Assembly: GCA_001574975.1 (NCBI GenBank)
Contig: KQ965732.1
Coordinates: 1,338,814-1,402,813 of the forward strand
Length of the DNA: 64,000 nt
Origin: Gonapodya prolifera JEL478
Lineage: Eukaryota > Monoblepharomycota > Monoblepharidomycetes > Monoblepharidales > Gonapodyaceae
Direction: 5' to 3'
Shown here: in pieces, positions 34,401-45,099 of the stretch
How the letters are laid out: the number at the start of each line of letters is the position of its first letter
Numbering within the stretch: position 1 is the stretch's first letter
The notes under the pieces: model-generated
The model's database searches: none
What the model saw: only the letters and a program-made list of their open reading frames with translations
Told to the model about the DNA's origin: nothing
Program-made: the position numbers and the translations under genes

Positions 34401-36222
34401 GCCAAGTGGTGAAAGTATGGAAATCGTGCGAAAGATATTGGAGATTCTCCCGCTTGTGAACGAAGTGAACACCATTTCGGATACTTTGAAGCAAGGATTG
34501 AAGTTTGAGCTCATGGTAAGATCTTTGTTCTTGTGGCGTGTGCTGGCTCCACAGTGGAGATCTCCCGGTAGGTCACGACCGAAGACGGAGGCGACGGCTC
34601 GTTCGGCGACGGCAACGACGGCTACAAGATCCTGGTCAAGATTTCCAACACCATCAAGGGCCTGAAATGGATCTGGTCCGCCACCCGATTCAAGCTCTCT
34701 GCGATCAAAATGCAGGACTTCTACTCAACCTATGTGGGGTCCAAGGGCGCCGCTCTGTTGCCTTACAACCCATTCGACCTGGGCGTTGAGGACTTCCGCC
34801 TGGGCACCGCCCCGGTCGACTTGAGCGCTCTGCCGTCACGGAAGAAAGTGGTCTCATCCACCATGATCAAGGACTTCAAGGGGTCCAATGAAGGGCTGCT
34901 TCGCATCGAGGTGGCAATCGAAACTCACGACGGCGGAAGCGTTTCGGAGACGACGGATATAATGAACCAAGATATACGAGTGCGCATAAAGCTGCTCAGT
35001 ATCGTGGGTATTCGCTGGACCAAGGGCGATATCAAGTGCGCGTACGAGTTCTACAAGTCCAGTGTCAGAACGGATACAGTCCAAGAGGCGACAAACATCA
35101 CATTCAACCACGAAGGCGTGTTCAATATCCCCAAGGTGGACGACGAGTTTTTGGATTCTCTCAAGAAACCGCTCGTGGTGACTGTGTGGGGTGATCACTC
35201 CAACTCCCTTGAGGCCTTGAAGAGGAAGGCACAGGAAGCGGCGATTCGGGATGCGGCCGTGGCCAAGGTGCAAGCACCGGTCGACGTCACGCCGTTCAAG
35301 GAAGAGATTGCAAGGTTAAGTGTGGTGATGGCAAACAAGGAAAAGGAGTTCGCGGCGGAGTTGCAAAAGGTTAAAACAGATGTTGTTTTCAAAACAAAGG
35401 TGTGTAGTGTTGTTTCGAGCTCCAAATTCAATGTTCACCACATTTTTTCTTTTTTCAGCAACTGGCGGATCAAGTCTCACAGAGCAACGTTGAGCACACC
35501 AAGCTCATGAGACTCACCTCGGAAATAAACGGCCTCAACTCGATGATCCAATCGGCCAACACAGAGGTTGCACGACTGCAACGAGTCCTGGCGGAGTCGC
35601 AAGGTGGCGGGATCTTAAACGCGTGTTTTGGATCTGCCGAGAGCGCAGCTGCTTACCAGCACTTGTTGGCCGAGATTGAGACGCTGCGAAAGGAAAAGCA
35701 ACAACTTTTGCAAGAGGTGTCCAACTTGAAGAGCGACGCTGTTTACGTGGCGTCTCGGGAGGAGACGCTGGCTCGCATTTCAAGGTTGGATGGCCTCGTG
35801 AAAGAAATGCACAGGATTGCGTACCTGTTGGATCCCGGTCGCTCCACCATTGTGGATAATCGACCACCGACTTTGACAGCCACCGGTGAGTGACACTCGG
35901 ACACCGAGACCGGCGGTTATTGAAGCGATATATTCCGCTTTTATTTTCCCCACCAGCGATCTACCACGATCAGCAGGGTAGGCTTATCGTGAGAAACCTG
36001 CCAGTGAGAGTGCAACAAGGAGTACCTGGATCAAACCAACCCCTACCTCCCCCGAACGTGTACGGCGCTCCACAGCCATATGCAAACTACGCTGCGAGCC
36101 ATGGGCCTCAGGAGTACACCCCGCTGTCTTACCCAAACAAAACGCCTGCCCCTCCCATCGAGCCGCCCCCACCTGGCCCATCTAGCCCACGGAAACAAAC
36201 GAACACTGTTGTTCCTATCTAA
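31475..36222 (+). CDS. Kinesin-3 family motor with FHA domain
   Basis: Multi-exon gene with its start at [19 protein letters not shown], the canonical kinesin motor N-terminus. The P-loop [17 protein letters not shown] crosses an intron. [20 protein letters not shown] (switch I), [10 protein letters not shown] (switch II) and [11 protein letters not shown] follow in order. After a coiled neck comes [20 protein letters not shown], the start of the FHA domain typical of Unc104/KIF1 kinesins, then a KIF1-type middle region. The C-terminus has coiled coil ([16 protein letters not shown]) and a Pro-rich tail. Kinesin-3 motors carry vesicles towards microtubule plus ends. No PH domain is evident at the end. 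The intron next to the FHA domain near 34115 is uncertain. Confidence 0.9.
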
Positions 36223-36461
36223 GTGTTTATTTTCTCTGTATTTCCGTGTATGTGTTTATTCATTTCAAAATTGGAGTCACCGCCACACGGTCACATCTCA
36301 GGGTTCCGCCTTCCCGCAGCGGCCCTGTGCCCTCAGCTTCCGAAAAGGCCGGCGGGGCATCTTGTGTTTCTCCACCCGTTTCGACTTCTGAACGGGAGTG
36401 CTCCACTCATCCGAAACATTCACACAGAGGAGTTTCATCTAGCTTGTCATCTGCATCCCAA

Positions 36462-38431
36462 ATGGTTCGCTATCTTCTTGTGGCCACACTCGCCGCTCTC
36501 ACCGTCAACCTCGCTTTCGCCGAAACCCATCATGGAAGTTTCGAAATGGAGAGCATTCGTGAGTGCACTTGTCATCGTATTTTCACTCAGAACCTGCTCA
36601 TCAGAAACCATTTGTGCCTTGTGGCGCTTTGTTCCCCTGGCAGTGCGTGATGTGCTCAATTCCACGACAGAATCGATCCGCTCGGTGATGGACAGGATGC
36701 CATCTGGACATACTGGCTTGGTCAAACGTCAAACGGGTTGTGACTCTTGTAATCAGTGGGCAGCCACTTGGTATGTCGAGTCGGGCACCTCAACCCAAAA
36801 CCAACTCCACTGACGATGAACAAATGTTCTTTCCTGTTCGTTGTTTTCAGCAAGCCCATCAGCACCTCGAATTGTGTCACATGGTGGCGGGGGTGCATTT
36901 GCGATTCAACCCAGGTACTTCCGGTTCCTATCATTCGTTCCATAACTAGGTGACTGAACTGTTCTTCACGACAAACCAACAGCTGAAGTTGTTCACAACC
37001 TGCATAACCCAATACCTCGCCGACGCCGGCTCTCAATATGAAACGCTGTTTCAACAGTTCTGCGCATATAACGATGCCGTTCTGGCAACTCAGGACTGCA
37101 CAGTATATGGCTCCCAGTTTGGTAGTCTTGGAAATCTCTGCGTCTCGACCGCTCTGGGACTCGCGACCACCACTACGCGCACAACATCTACCACGTCGAC
37201 GAGGACAACAAGTACATCAACATCTTCATCCACAGCGACTATCCAAGTAACCTCTGGGAATGACAACGCCAAAGCCGGTTCATCCGGCCCACCCATCGCT
37301 GCAATCGTTGGGGGCATTGTGGGAGCAGTTGCCATTGTGGCCATTGCAGTTGGCTTGATCATCGCTTACAAGAAGGGTGCCTTTGGAGGGAAAAAGAATG
37401 CTGGAACAGGGTACGCGCCTGCCCCAACAGGACCTGGAGGGCCAGTGGGCCAATCTTTCGTGCCCACCAACCAAGGACACCCAGGCGGTGCTCCTCCCCC
37501 GCAACCCATTCCCAACCAACAATACCCCCCGCCAAACGTGAACTACAACAACGCCCTGCCACCTCAACCGCTGCCACCCCAACCCTACGCCAACGTCCCT
37601 AATGCTCAGTACGGTGTGCAACCACCTCAGCAGCAGTACGCTCCGAACATGGTGCAGCAAGGCGCACCGCAAATGTACAACAACCAGCCTGGCTCGTACA
37701 CTGTTGGCAACGTCGGTTTAGTTCAAGGCCCGCCTCAATCCGTGTCCACCTACCCTACCATCTCGACCAGCAACTTGTCCCAGCCCATGTCATCCCCCTA
37801 CGTGACATACAACAGCATGGCGTATCCCTCATCATTCGGAACAGCATCCACGGGAATGCTCCCCCCGCCGCAAAATGGAAGCGGCGGACTCGGTGGTCCG
37901 ATGAGCAGGAGCACGGCCATGTCTGGAAGCACCGCTGTTTCGAACACAACGGCCGTCGCGAGCGTCAAGCTGTATGACCGCATTGGTGGAGGTGGCGGGC
38001 AAGGAGTGAATATCAAGTCCCAGGCAAACGCAGTTGTGGGCTGGAGTGAGTCGTCTTTGCCTTTGAGGGATGCAATTGATGAAGTTAGGCTGACATCTCC
38101 GTTTCTTCAGCCCCGCAGTCCAACGACGAGCTGTTCGCAAGCGAAGGCGATGTTTTGTTTGTGGAGACAGTCTTCCCTGACGACTGGTGTTACGGACACA
38201 ACATTACCCGTGGGACCGCTGGGTGAGTCTGCTTTTGTGTGATCTTGGCATCGATGCGAGCAGTTTGTTCTGATGCGTGCTTTCTTTGATTCACCCTGTA
38301 GCGTGTTCCCCGCTGCGATTCTTGGCGACTCACCGTTTGGCATTGCCGGTGCTGGCAATCCATCAAAGATTGGCCCGCGGGTTGGTAGTGTGGCCCTGGG
38401 AGTCGCGACGGGGTATATTGTGGGGAAGTAA
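36462..38431 (+). CDS. Single-pass membrane protein with Cys-rich ectodomain and cytosolic SH3 domain, copy 1
   Basis: Six exons keep phase (36462-36558, 36644-36770, 36851-36914, 36950-38045, 38111-38222, 38302-38431) and give 541 residues. A signal peptide (MVRYLLVATLAALTVNLAFA) is followed by a short region ending in a Kex2-like site (LVKR). The ectodomain has paired cysteines (CDSC, C-x8-C, CIC, and C-x19-C spacing). Next come a Thr/Ser mucin stalk, one membrane span (IVGGIVGAVAIVAIAVGLIIAY) with a KKG stop, and a Pro/Gln/Asn-rich cytosolic linker. The end is an SH3 fold: NDELFASEGDVLFVETVF, DDWCYGHN, GVFPAAIL. SH3 domains bind Pro-rich partners, so a surface sensor is inferred, loosely like yeast Sho1 but with one span. 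The third intron would be only 35 bases. Confidence 0.8.
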
Positions 38432-38710
38432 AACGGTAATGTCTTCATTGGAGAGATTGCAGGTGGTGGAGGGCAGAGTCCTTATCGTAATCTGTAAACT
38501 ATTTGTTTCTATTGTAGAGGTTCTCTTTGTATGTAATGCAGCCAATATAAACGCAAATCCGAAAGCCGGGCGGGGCCCGGTTGTATGAATTTTGCGTCCT
38601 GACGGATTGCGTGGGCCTCGGCCGCAGAACCGAACTCAAATTCTCGTCCATCTTCAATAATAACTTCGTTCCAATTGCAAACTCATCTTGGCCGACTTGT
38701 GTCGATCATA

Positions 38711-40981
38711 ATGCGTTTCTCGATGCTGGGGGCCACCGTGGCCACACTCACAGTCTGTTTCGTCGCCGCGGAGATGGAGATCCCGAGACATCTTGGGGCC
38801 ACAAACGCCCGTACGTACACTCGCGTGCATCGGGTAGGAGGGGTTGGATCGCAAATGATTGCCAGTTTCTCCGGGTTGCCTGTTGTGTCATCCCTTGCGG
38901 CTCCTTGTGTCTCTGGACCCTTCCTTTTTTTCCCACCTTCCACTTCGTCCACCGCTCACTCGAATAACCTCCATTTAAAGTCGCCAAGGGCCTTGCTTTC
39001 ACTCACAATACCCTACTTGTCCGCTCGTCCTCTTCGCACGACGGTCTCACCAAACGGCAATCAACGTGTGAGCCGTGCACCCAGTGGGCAGTCGCTTGGT
39101 GAGATTGCGATGCGCTTTGTCGTTTTGTCAGATCAGTGCGCACAGCTGCCTGACTTTGGGGTGGCTTCGGTCATTCATAGCGGGGCCGTGTCCACGTCCA
39201 ACTGCGCTTCATGGATTCGTAACTGCCTCTGCACTACATCGCAGGTACGTCTAATAATGCTCCAACGTTTGAAGCAGAGAATGCTCTCCATCTCACCGCT
39301 CTACCTTGCCTCTTCGAACCAGCAATCACTCTACGTCTCATGCGTGAACCAATACCAACCCGGCTTTGGCAGTCAATACGAAGCCCAATTCCGAACCATA
39401 TGCGGTTCATCGGACGGTGTACTTGCTGGATTCAATTGCGTTCCTTACGAGGTTGGTTGTTAATTTTTGACCCTTGTCTCTCTCAATCCATCCGACCAAC
39501 CACTTCTGTGCTCTCCAACCACTCAGCAATCATTCTCCACCCTCGCAGGCTTGTGCTCTGGCGGATCGGGCGGTGGAGGTGGAGGCTTGCCACCACCTCC
39601 CCCTCCTGCAGCAGCTACACTCACACAGTCCGCCTCCCTCCAAACCTCCACCCTGAGCACGATAGACACCGCTCCAACGAGTGCTGCAGGGTCACACGAC
39701 AACACAGCCACAACTGGTGCCCCTTCTTCTGCGGGTACACCTGTCTCCTCTTCCGGCTCAAACGGACAAAAAGCTTCAACGGAGACCAGCACCGGTCCTT
39801 CCGTTGGCGTCATCGCGGGCGGGGTAGCCGGCGGTGTGGCCGTCCTGGCAGCCGTCGGGGTGGGAATCACCATAGCAATAAAGAAGGGTGTTATAGGTGG
39901 CGCGAAGGCCATTGCGGCCGGTCAAGAGATGGCTCATGGAGGGGCCCAGAGCTCTGCCAAGGGCGTCGCACCCCAAGACGGTGGTAACGGGGTAGCGCAG
40001 TCGGGAAGGGCTGCAGCATTCAGCGGGGGACAGGGAGGCGTCACTCAAGGCCCTGAGGGAGCTGCCCACGGGTACGCTGATCCGGGGTACTCCCACGGAT
40101 CAGCATCGGGCGGGTACAACTCGTCTGGAGCGTACAGCGGATCAGCACCTGGCGGGTACAGCTCGTCCGGAGGATACAGCGCTCAAGGACCCGGTATGGG
40201 AGACCTCGGCAGTTTCGGCAGTTTCGGTCACAACAGCGCCCAAGCAGTGGGGGGGGGCGGAGGGTACGGGGGACAAGGAAGCTTTGGAGGATTTGGGCAA
40301 GGTCCAGCCCAGGCAGCTGCGGGGTACGGCGCATACCCAAGTGGAGGTGCGGTGTCGGGACCTCAAGGTGTTCCCTCTGTTCCAGTTCCGGTGCTTGTAC
40401 CTGGGTCGCGGAGAAACGAGCCTCAGAGCGGATCGACAAATACCACGGGGAGCACGGCTGTTGCGAGCGGGCTGTACGAGCGGCTGGGCGGGCGGGAGAA
40501 CGGCCAAGGCGTTGGGGTGAGGGCGAGGACTGTTGCACTTGCGGAGTGGAGTGGGTGAACGTTTGGCGCGCTACACGCTTAATCGGTGCATTATACGATA
40601 ACCCTTCTTTACTTCGAAGGACCCCAAGCATCTGACGAACTCCTTATTGCGGAGGGCGACGAAGTCAACGTGGAGACGGTGTTTGCAGACAATTGGTGCT
40701 TTGGGCACAATATGACGAGGAGTGGACAAGGGTACGTCACTTGCATATAATTAGACGCTTTTCATTCCTCACCGCTGCAGTTCCTTGCTCTACACGCGCA
40801 AACGTCTCGGCCTCGACTGCACTCATTCGCCTCACCATCTTCTTTGAAATCAATGTTCAGTGTGTTCCCCGCCGCAATCCTCGGCGACGCGCCGTTCGGT
40901 CTATCTGCGGCCCCATCAAGTGGACTCGGCAAGGTTGGACCACGTGTCGCGAGCAGAGCCCTGGGCCCGATCATGCGTTAA
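38711..40981 (+). CDS. Single-pass membrane protein with Cys-rich ectodomain and cytosolic SH3 domain, copy 2
   Basis: This is a tandem paralogue of the preceding gene, 280 bases downstream in the same direction. It begins with the signal peptide MRFSMLGATVATLTVCFVAAE. A Kex2-like LTKR site precedes CEPC. The ectodomain repeats the cysteine pattern (NCLC, YVSC, C near FRTICGSSDG). A Ser/Thr/Pro stalk and the span GVIAGGVAGGVAVLAAVGVGITIAI with a KKG stop follow. The linker is Gly/Ser/Tyr-rich instead of Pro/Gln-rich. The SH3 end reads SDELLIAEGDEVNVETVF, DNWCFGHN and VFPAAILGDAPFG, and the gene stops at 40979-40981. Exon joints in the first third were placed by eye and are less sure than in copy 1. 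Shared introns inside the SH3 domain support common descent. Confidence 0.75.
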
Positions 40982-41413
40982 GATGGACTTTGTGCACGCA
41001 GGAGCTGGGATTCTAAATATGGATCTTTATGAACGGTAATTGATGAATTATGTGCTGCTCAGGGGAGGAAAGTGATATTTATGGAAGATCGAATGGTTGG
41101 ATGACGACTAAATTCGAAAATAGAACCGGTCAACCCCCCCTCCCACCGACCCTTCCCCTCTTTATGTGTTGGTGACTGTAGTGTAGCAATATGCTATTTA
41201 TACTTTCCACCTTCATTACTTCTTCCACCTTTTTTCACGCTCTTCCATTTTGCCACACGGTGAAATGTCACGTGACTTGCCAATCCCCATTCGTACTTTT
41301 GTTTCTGCATTGATGTTCGGAATCAAACTCGGCCGCTACTGAATACGTCATAGACGTGTTATATCAACAAAGATCACGTCTTTTGTATAGAGACACTACA
41401 ATAGACCCGACAT
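40982..41413. other. Intergenic stretch, convergent gene ends
   Basis: AT-rich sequence between the SH3 copy 2 stop and the end of the minus-strand oxidase-like gene. It presumably holds both 3' ends. Nothing else is seen. Confidence 0.5.
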
Positions 41414-42516
41414 TCACATCGTGGTTCCCCACGCATCATAATCGGCTGCACACATCAACTTCTGCAGCTGCCTTTTTCGCACCCCAACGTTGCCTCCGTC
41501 GAATAAAGGCAGCACCATGGTGACTTTCACGAGCTTCCCCAACCCCAACCCGCTCCCTTCATCATACGTCGTCACTCCAGCGGCGTACACGCAATCTATG
41601 ACCGCTTTTACTGCACTCTCGGAGCAATACACCTTCGCGTGGTACGCTAACTCCCTCGCGGGGGGCAACCATGCCCCTTCTGTCGACCGTCTCTGCAGCA
41701 AGCAGTGTGAGCGCCCGACAAGCTTCAGCGCGGGCTTTGACCCCACTCAGAAGATTAGCCACGCTCTGTTTCGTCAGAATGGGCTCAGCCCCGCCGCGAT
41801 CGTCCCGTTTTGCAAACGCCAGCGCAGAATCGAACTCGGCGCGCATCACGCCGACGGACATTGCACCCAACACGATGGCAGACATGGTGAACGCCTCGTC
41901 GCACAGCTCCAGTCCCTGACCCGGTTGGCACAGGAGCTGAGACTTTGGCACGCGGACCCCAGAGATGCGCACAAGGGGTCCTGATTTGGCGGTGAGTCCG
42001 AACGAGTCGAAGTGCTTCAGAACAGTGTATGAGCCCGGTGGCGAGGCTTCGATATCCGCCCAAGTTACCGCAACGACAACGTTGGTGTCGGAAGTGGATG
42101 GGCTGGAGCGGGAAGCGCTGGCCGAGGAGGAAGGGATGAAGCGGCGTGTGACGCATTGCAGGCCCGCGCCTTTGAAGACCCAGCCGGCACAGTTGGTGGC
42201 CCAGATCTGAACGTTGCAAGGGTCGAAATGGGTGGATCAGACCGAGACCGGTGATTGGGCACAGAAAATAAAATTGCAAAAATGACGGGAATCTTCCACA
42301 ATTGAGGCGATCAGATCCTACCTTTTCTCCCTCAATGACGATCCAATCTCCCTCTTCCCTTGCGGTCGTCCGTATCCCCTTTCCTTCCACCCCACCGAAG
42401 TTTGCTGTTCCTGTGGGCTCAGAGTTGACCAGTGACGCGAGAGGAGCACCTTCGCGCTTTATAAAGGGCTGGAGTATTTTGGCGTGGGTCGGCATTCCAC
42501 GTAGGAGAAGGGGCAT
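41414..42516 (-). pseudogene. Truncated nitroalkane-oxidase-like acyl-CoA dehydrogenase
   Basis: The minus strand matches the C-terminal two thirds of fungal nitroalkane oxidase, a flavoprotein of the acyl-CoA dehydrogenase fold that turns nitroalkanes into aldehydes plus nitrite. Visible blocks are SEPTGTANFGG, IVIEGEK, WATNCAGWVFKGAGLQCV, FTMSAIVLGAMSVGVMRAEF, FAKRDDRGG and PLFDGGNVGVRKRQLQ. One intron (about 42330-42210) fits GTAGG...AG. The first 100 or so residues of the family are missing: upstream of 42516 no matching sequence follows. Near 41665 the frame changes within a run of six C (GTTGCCCCCCGCGAGG), so either the assembly is wrong there or the gene is broken. With both faults a pseudogene is most likely. 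Confidence 0.7.
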
Positions 42517-43187
42517 GAGGTGAAAGGCGTGATTGTGGAGGCCGTGCTAAGCGTCGAGCGGGCGAATGAACGCGCCCATTCCCAGGTTTTGGTGTTAACG
42601 GATGCCATGTGAGATGATTGCGCAATCGCTTCAAAATCGAGTGAACCGATCGGTGCCCTTCGCTTCTACACATGCCGAAGGGGGTATCATGAGGATGGGT
42701 CGGGGGGTTTGTTTGGGAGACGCGGAATCCACTGAAAACGCCTTCGGGTGAACCTGCGACGCTGCGGGCAAACCCATCAGAAGCGACTACATACACTACA
42801 AATTCGATTCTCTTGTCCGAAAATGTTCTTCGTCCTCTATTTTCGAGTGGACTTCATCCTGCACAAGCTCAAGCCGGTAACTTCCCGATCACAAAATATC
42901 ATTGTCTCTTTCTGACTCAGCTATTTTCAGCTGCGCGTTTTGCCACTGAGATTGACGGAGCGTAGGGTTTCTGGTCTAGAATCTAACCGGGAGAAATGTT
43001 CTATGCCGCAGGCACGGCTTTTCGGCTTTTCATTGATGCTGGCAGCATCACTCTCGTTTTCCCCGCTTTTTACTTGTATGACATCTTTGTTTTGCTTGAT
43101 AAATGGAGCAAAAGAGTAACGCACGTGGTGTTGTGGCACAGGTCAGTTGACGTCACGCCAAACACTCTTTCCCCTCACCTCTTCGCC
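42517..43187. other. Intergenic stretch upstream of oxidase fragment and nuclear-looking gene
   Basis: No sequence resembling the missing oxidase N-terminus was found. The region also holds the promoter of the plus-strand gene at 43188. Nothing further is seen. Confidence 0.5.
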
Positions 43188-44458
43188 ATGCAAGGATCAC
43201 CGCGCCCAGAGATGATTGGCTCTTCCCCGATTCTCGTACCGCAGTTCTTACCATCAGACGTCCGAGCTTCCCAACCAGGAGGCCATCAGAGTCCCCGAAG
43301 TCCTGGACGGAGAACTCGATCCACCACCGAAGTCAACGGTATCGCTCACGTGACCCAGAAATCGGGCAGCTCGTCGTCCAACATCGAGGTCGAGTTACCC
43401 AACGGAGGAAGCACTCCTCGCGATGAAGCGAATCCTTTTGCGACAAAGGCGATTCTTCGTGGCGGCCGAAAAGCCAACACGGCTGAAGACGGTGCTATCA
43501 GCTGGCCAAAGGCAGTGTCTGACTTCAGGGAGGCGGCCTTGCGAGTGGGGGACAAGACCGCAGAGGTCCACATCGTTGAGGCGGTTCGGGAACGTATTCG
43601 TGGGTTGGACAGGCTGGACAAGCAGGCACGCCTGCTCGCGGTGGCCAAGCTGAGCTACAAGAAGGAGGAGGATGGTGCACAGCAGGAGCAGGAGCAGCCA
43701 ATTGGTGGAGTGTCAGGGGCTGCGCTCCTGGACATTTGGAGCCATTTTGGGCAGGCAGGGGAGATTCGAAGGGCGGTTGACGAGCTTGAGAAGAAGGAGA
43801 GTGAAGTAAAAGTACAGTATGGATTTGGGCTGGCACAGTTGGGCGTGCTGGAGGGAATCTCCGGGGCCGATGGCAAGGTGAGCGAGTCTCGTCTATACAG
43901 TACCACACTACGAAGCAAACCCATGTGAACGCGATGCAGACCTTAACACTGCGTCCGGCGCATGTTGGGATCAAGGACCACCGGGACGAGCACCCGCCAG
44001 TTGCTAAACAAGGTCCGGCACCAAAACGGCAACGTAAAGGACCCCATCATGCGCCCAAAACCGACAAAGTTCCCCGCGCGCGGCCGACTGGAAGAGGCGG
44101 TCTCGCGAAGGGACCTGTGATAGCTGAGCGAAGTTGGACTGCGATCCTGGGCAACGTGCATCCTCGTGGGCGTGGTGGAGGTCTGGGTGTCAAACGAGCG
44201 GCGGGTGGGCGGTTTGCGAGCGTTGGTGAGAGCAGCGTGGTGTGCGATGGGCAGGGGCAGGACCCTGAGGGGCAAGATGTGGAGTATGAGGATGGAGGAG
44301 CTGGTGCTGATGATACGCGCCTGACACCACAGCAGGAGCGGGATGGGGACGAGCAGAGTCAAGGTGGAGGTGGAGGTGGATCAGCAGGGGAGAGAAAGCG
44401 GGGTGCAGGAGGCGAGAGCAGTGGGGGCAGTAAGAGAGCAAAGGCGGTCAAGGAGTGA
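43188..44458 (+). CDS. Unrecognised, probably nuclear protein with basic Gly-rich tail
   Basis: Two exons in phase (43188-43877, 43940-44458) give 402 residues. The N-terminus is disordered (MQGSPRPEMIGSSP) and Ser/Pro/Arg-rich. The middle is a helical stretch of about 130 residues, including EAVRERIRGLDRLDKQARLLAV and LLDIWSHFGQAGEIRRAVDELE. The second exon is basic and Gly-rich (RGRGGGLGVKRAAGG) and ends in a likely bipartite nuclear signal (ERKRGAGGE...SKRAKAVKE). I recognise no named domain. The start was chosen because GCC precedes the ATG and the upstream part of the open frame lacks protein-like composition. Confidence 0.6.
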
Positions 44459-44744
44459 GAAGTTGGGTGGAGGGGTTTTGTGGGAAGATCTTTCTTTGAT
44501 GATGTAATGTACTGCAATTTGGGAAGTTCGAACCATCTTTGACGGACTGTGCAACATGGCTGCATTGTCTGACATTGACCTGCTGAGTTATCAACAGAAA
44601 GGGACGAGTGAAGGTTGTTATGACCGCAGGCGCTGGGATAACACCTGGGTGGAGCGGAACAGGGAGCACCAGAACTGCAAGCGATTACGAAGCAGCACGT
44701 AGCAATAGGTTTCCAGCCCTCTACAAAATTGTATTTAATGATGT
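44459..44744. other. Spacer before the right inverted arm
   Basis: No gene or repeat is seen. Confidence 0.5.
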
Positions 44745-45005
44745 TGAAAGGAAGGAAAAGCGTGAGATTTGAACCATCTCGTTTGAGCTATTTTGGGGAG
44801 AGGTCCCTAACGTGCCGGCTATCGTAACTCAGAATTGGTGGGGGAACGGAGAACGCATCAGGGGGAAGTTTCACGCCGAACAGTTGTATTTTGCAACACT
44901 CTTCCCACTTTCCCACTTCCATTGCAATACTTAATCTTCACGTGAGTAGACCCACATAGGCGATGAGGACCACTCTAGCGGGACGAGTAGATGAGATTGT
45001 TGTTG
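44745..45005. repeat. Right inverted-arm segment (partner about 6400-6720)
   Basis: Reverse-complement homology to the left arm runs from the short B-box-like element (GATTTGAACC on plus, GGTTCAAATCTC on minus) to the CATCTACTCGTCC block. In this arm the next sequence is directly the gene copy at 45.1 kb, without the 5.3 kb present on the left. Confidence 0.75.
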
Positions 45006-45099
45006 GGGCGTTTGTTGGGAAACACGTTTGCTCAGCCGCAAAACGGCTCTCGGTCTTGGGCCAGGCCCACGTCGGATTCCCCTGAAAGAGCACCCACGA

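Noticed and set aside
44745-44830. True tRNA gene
   Set aside because: The promoter-like boxes are present, but no acceptor stem, anticodon arm or proper T-arm can be formed, and three copies are degenerate.
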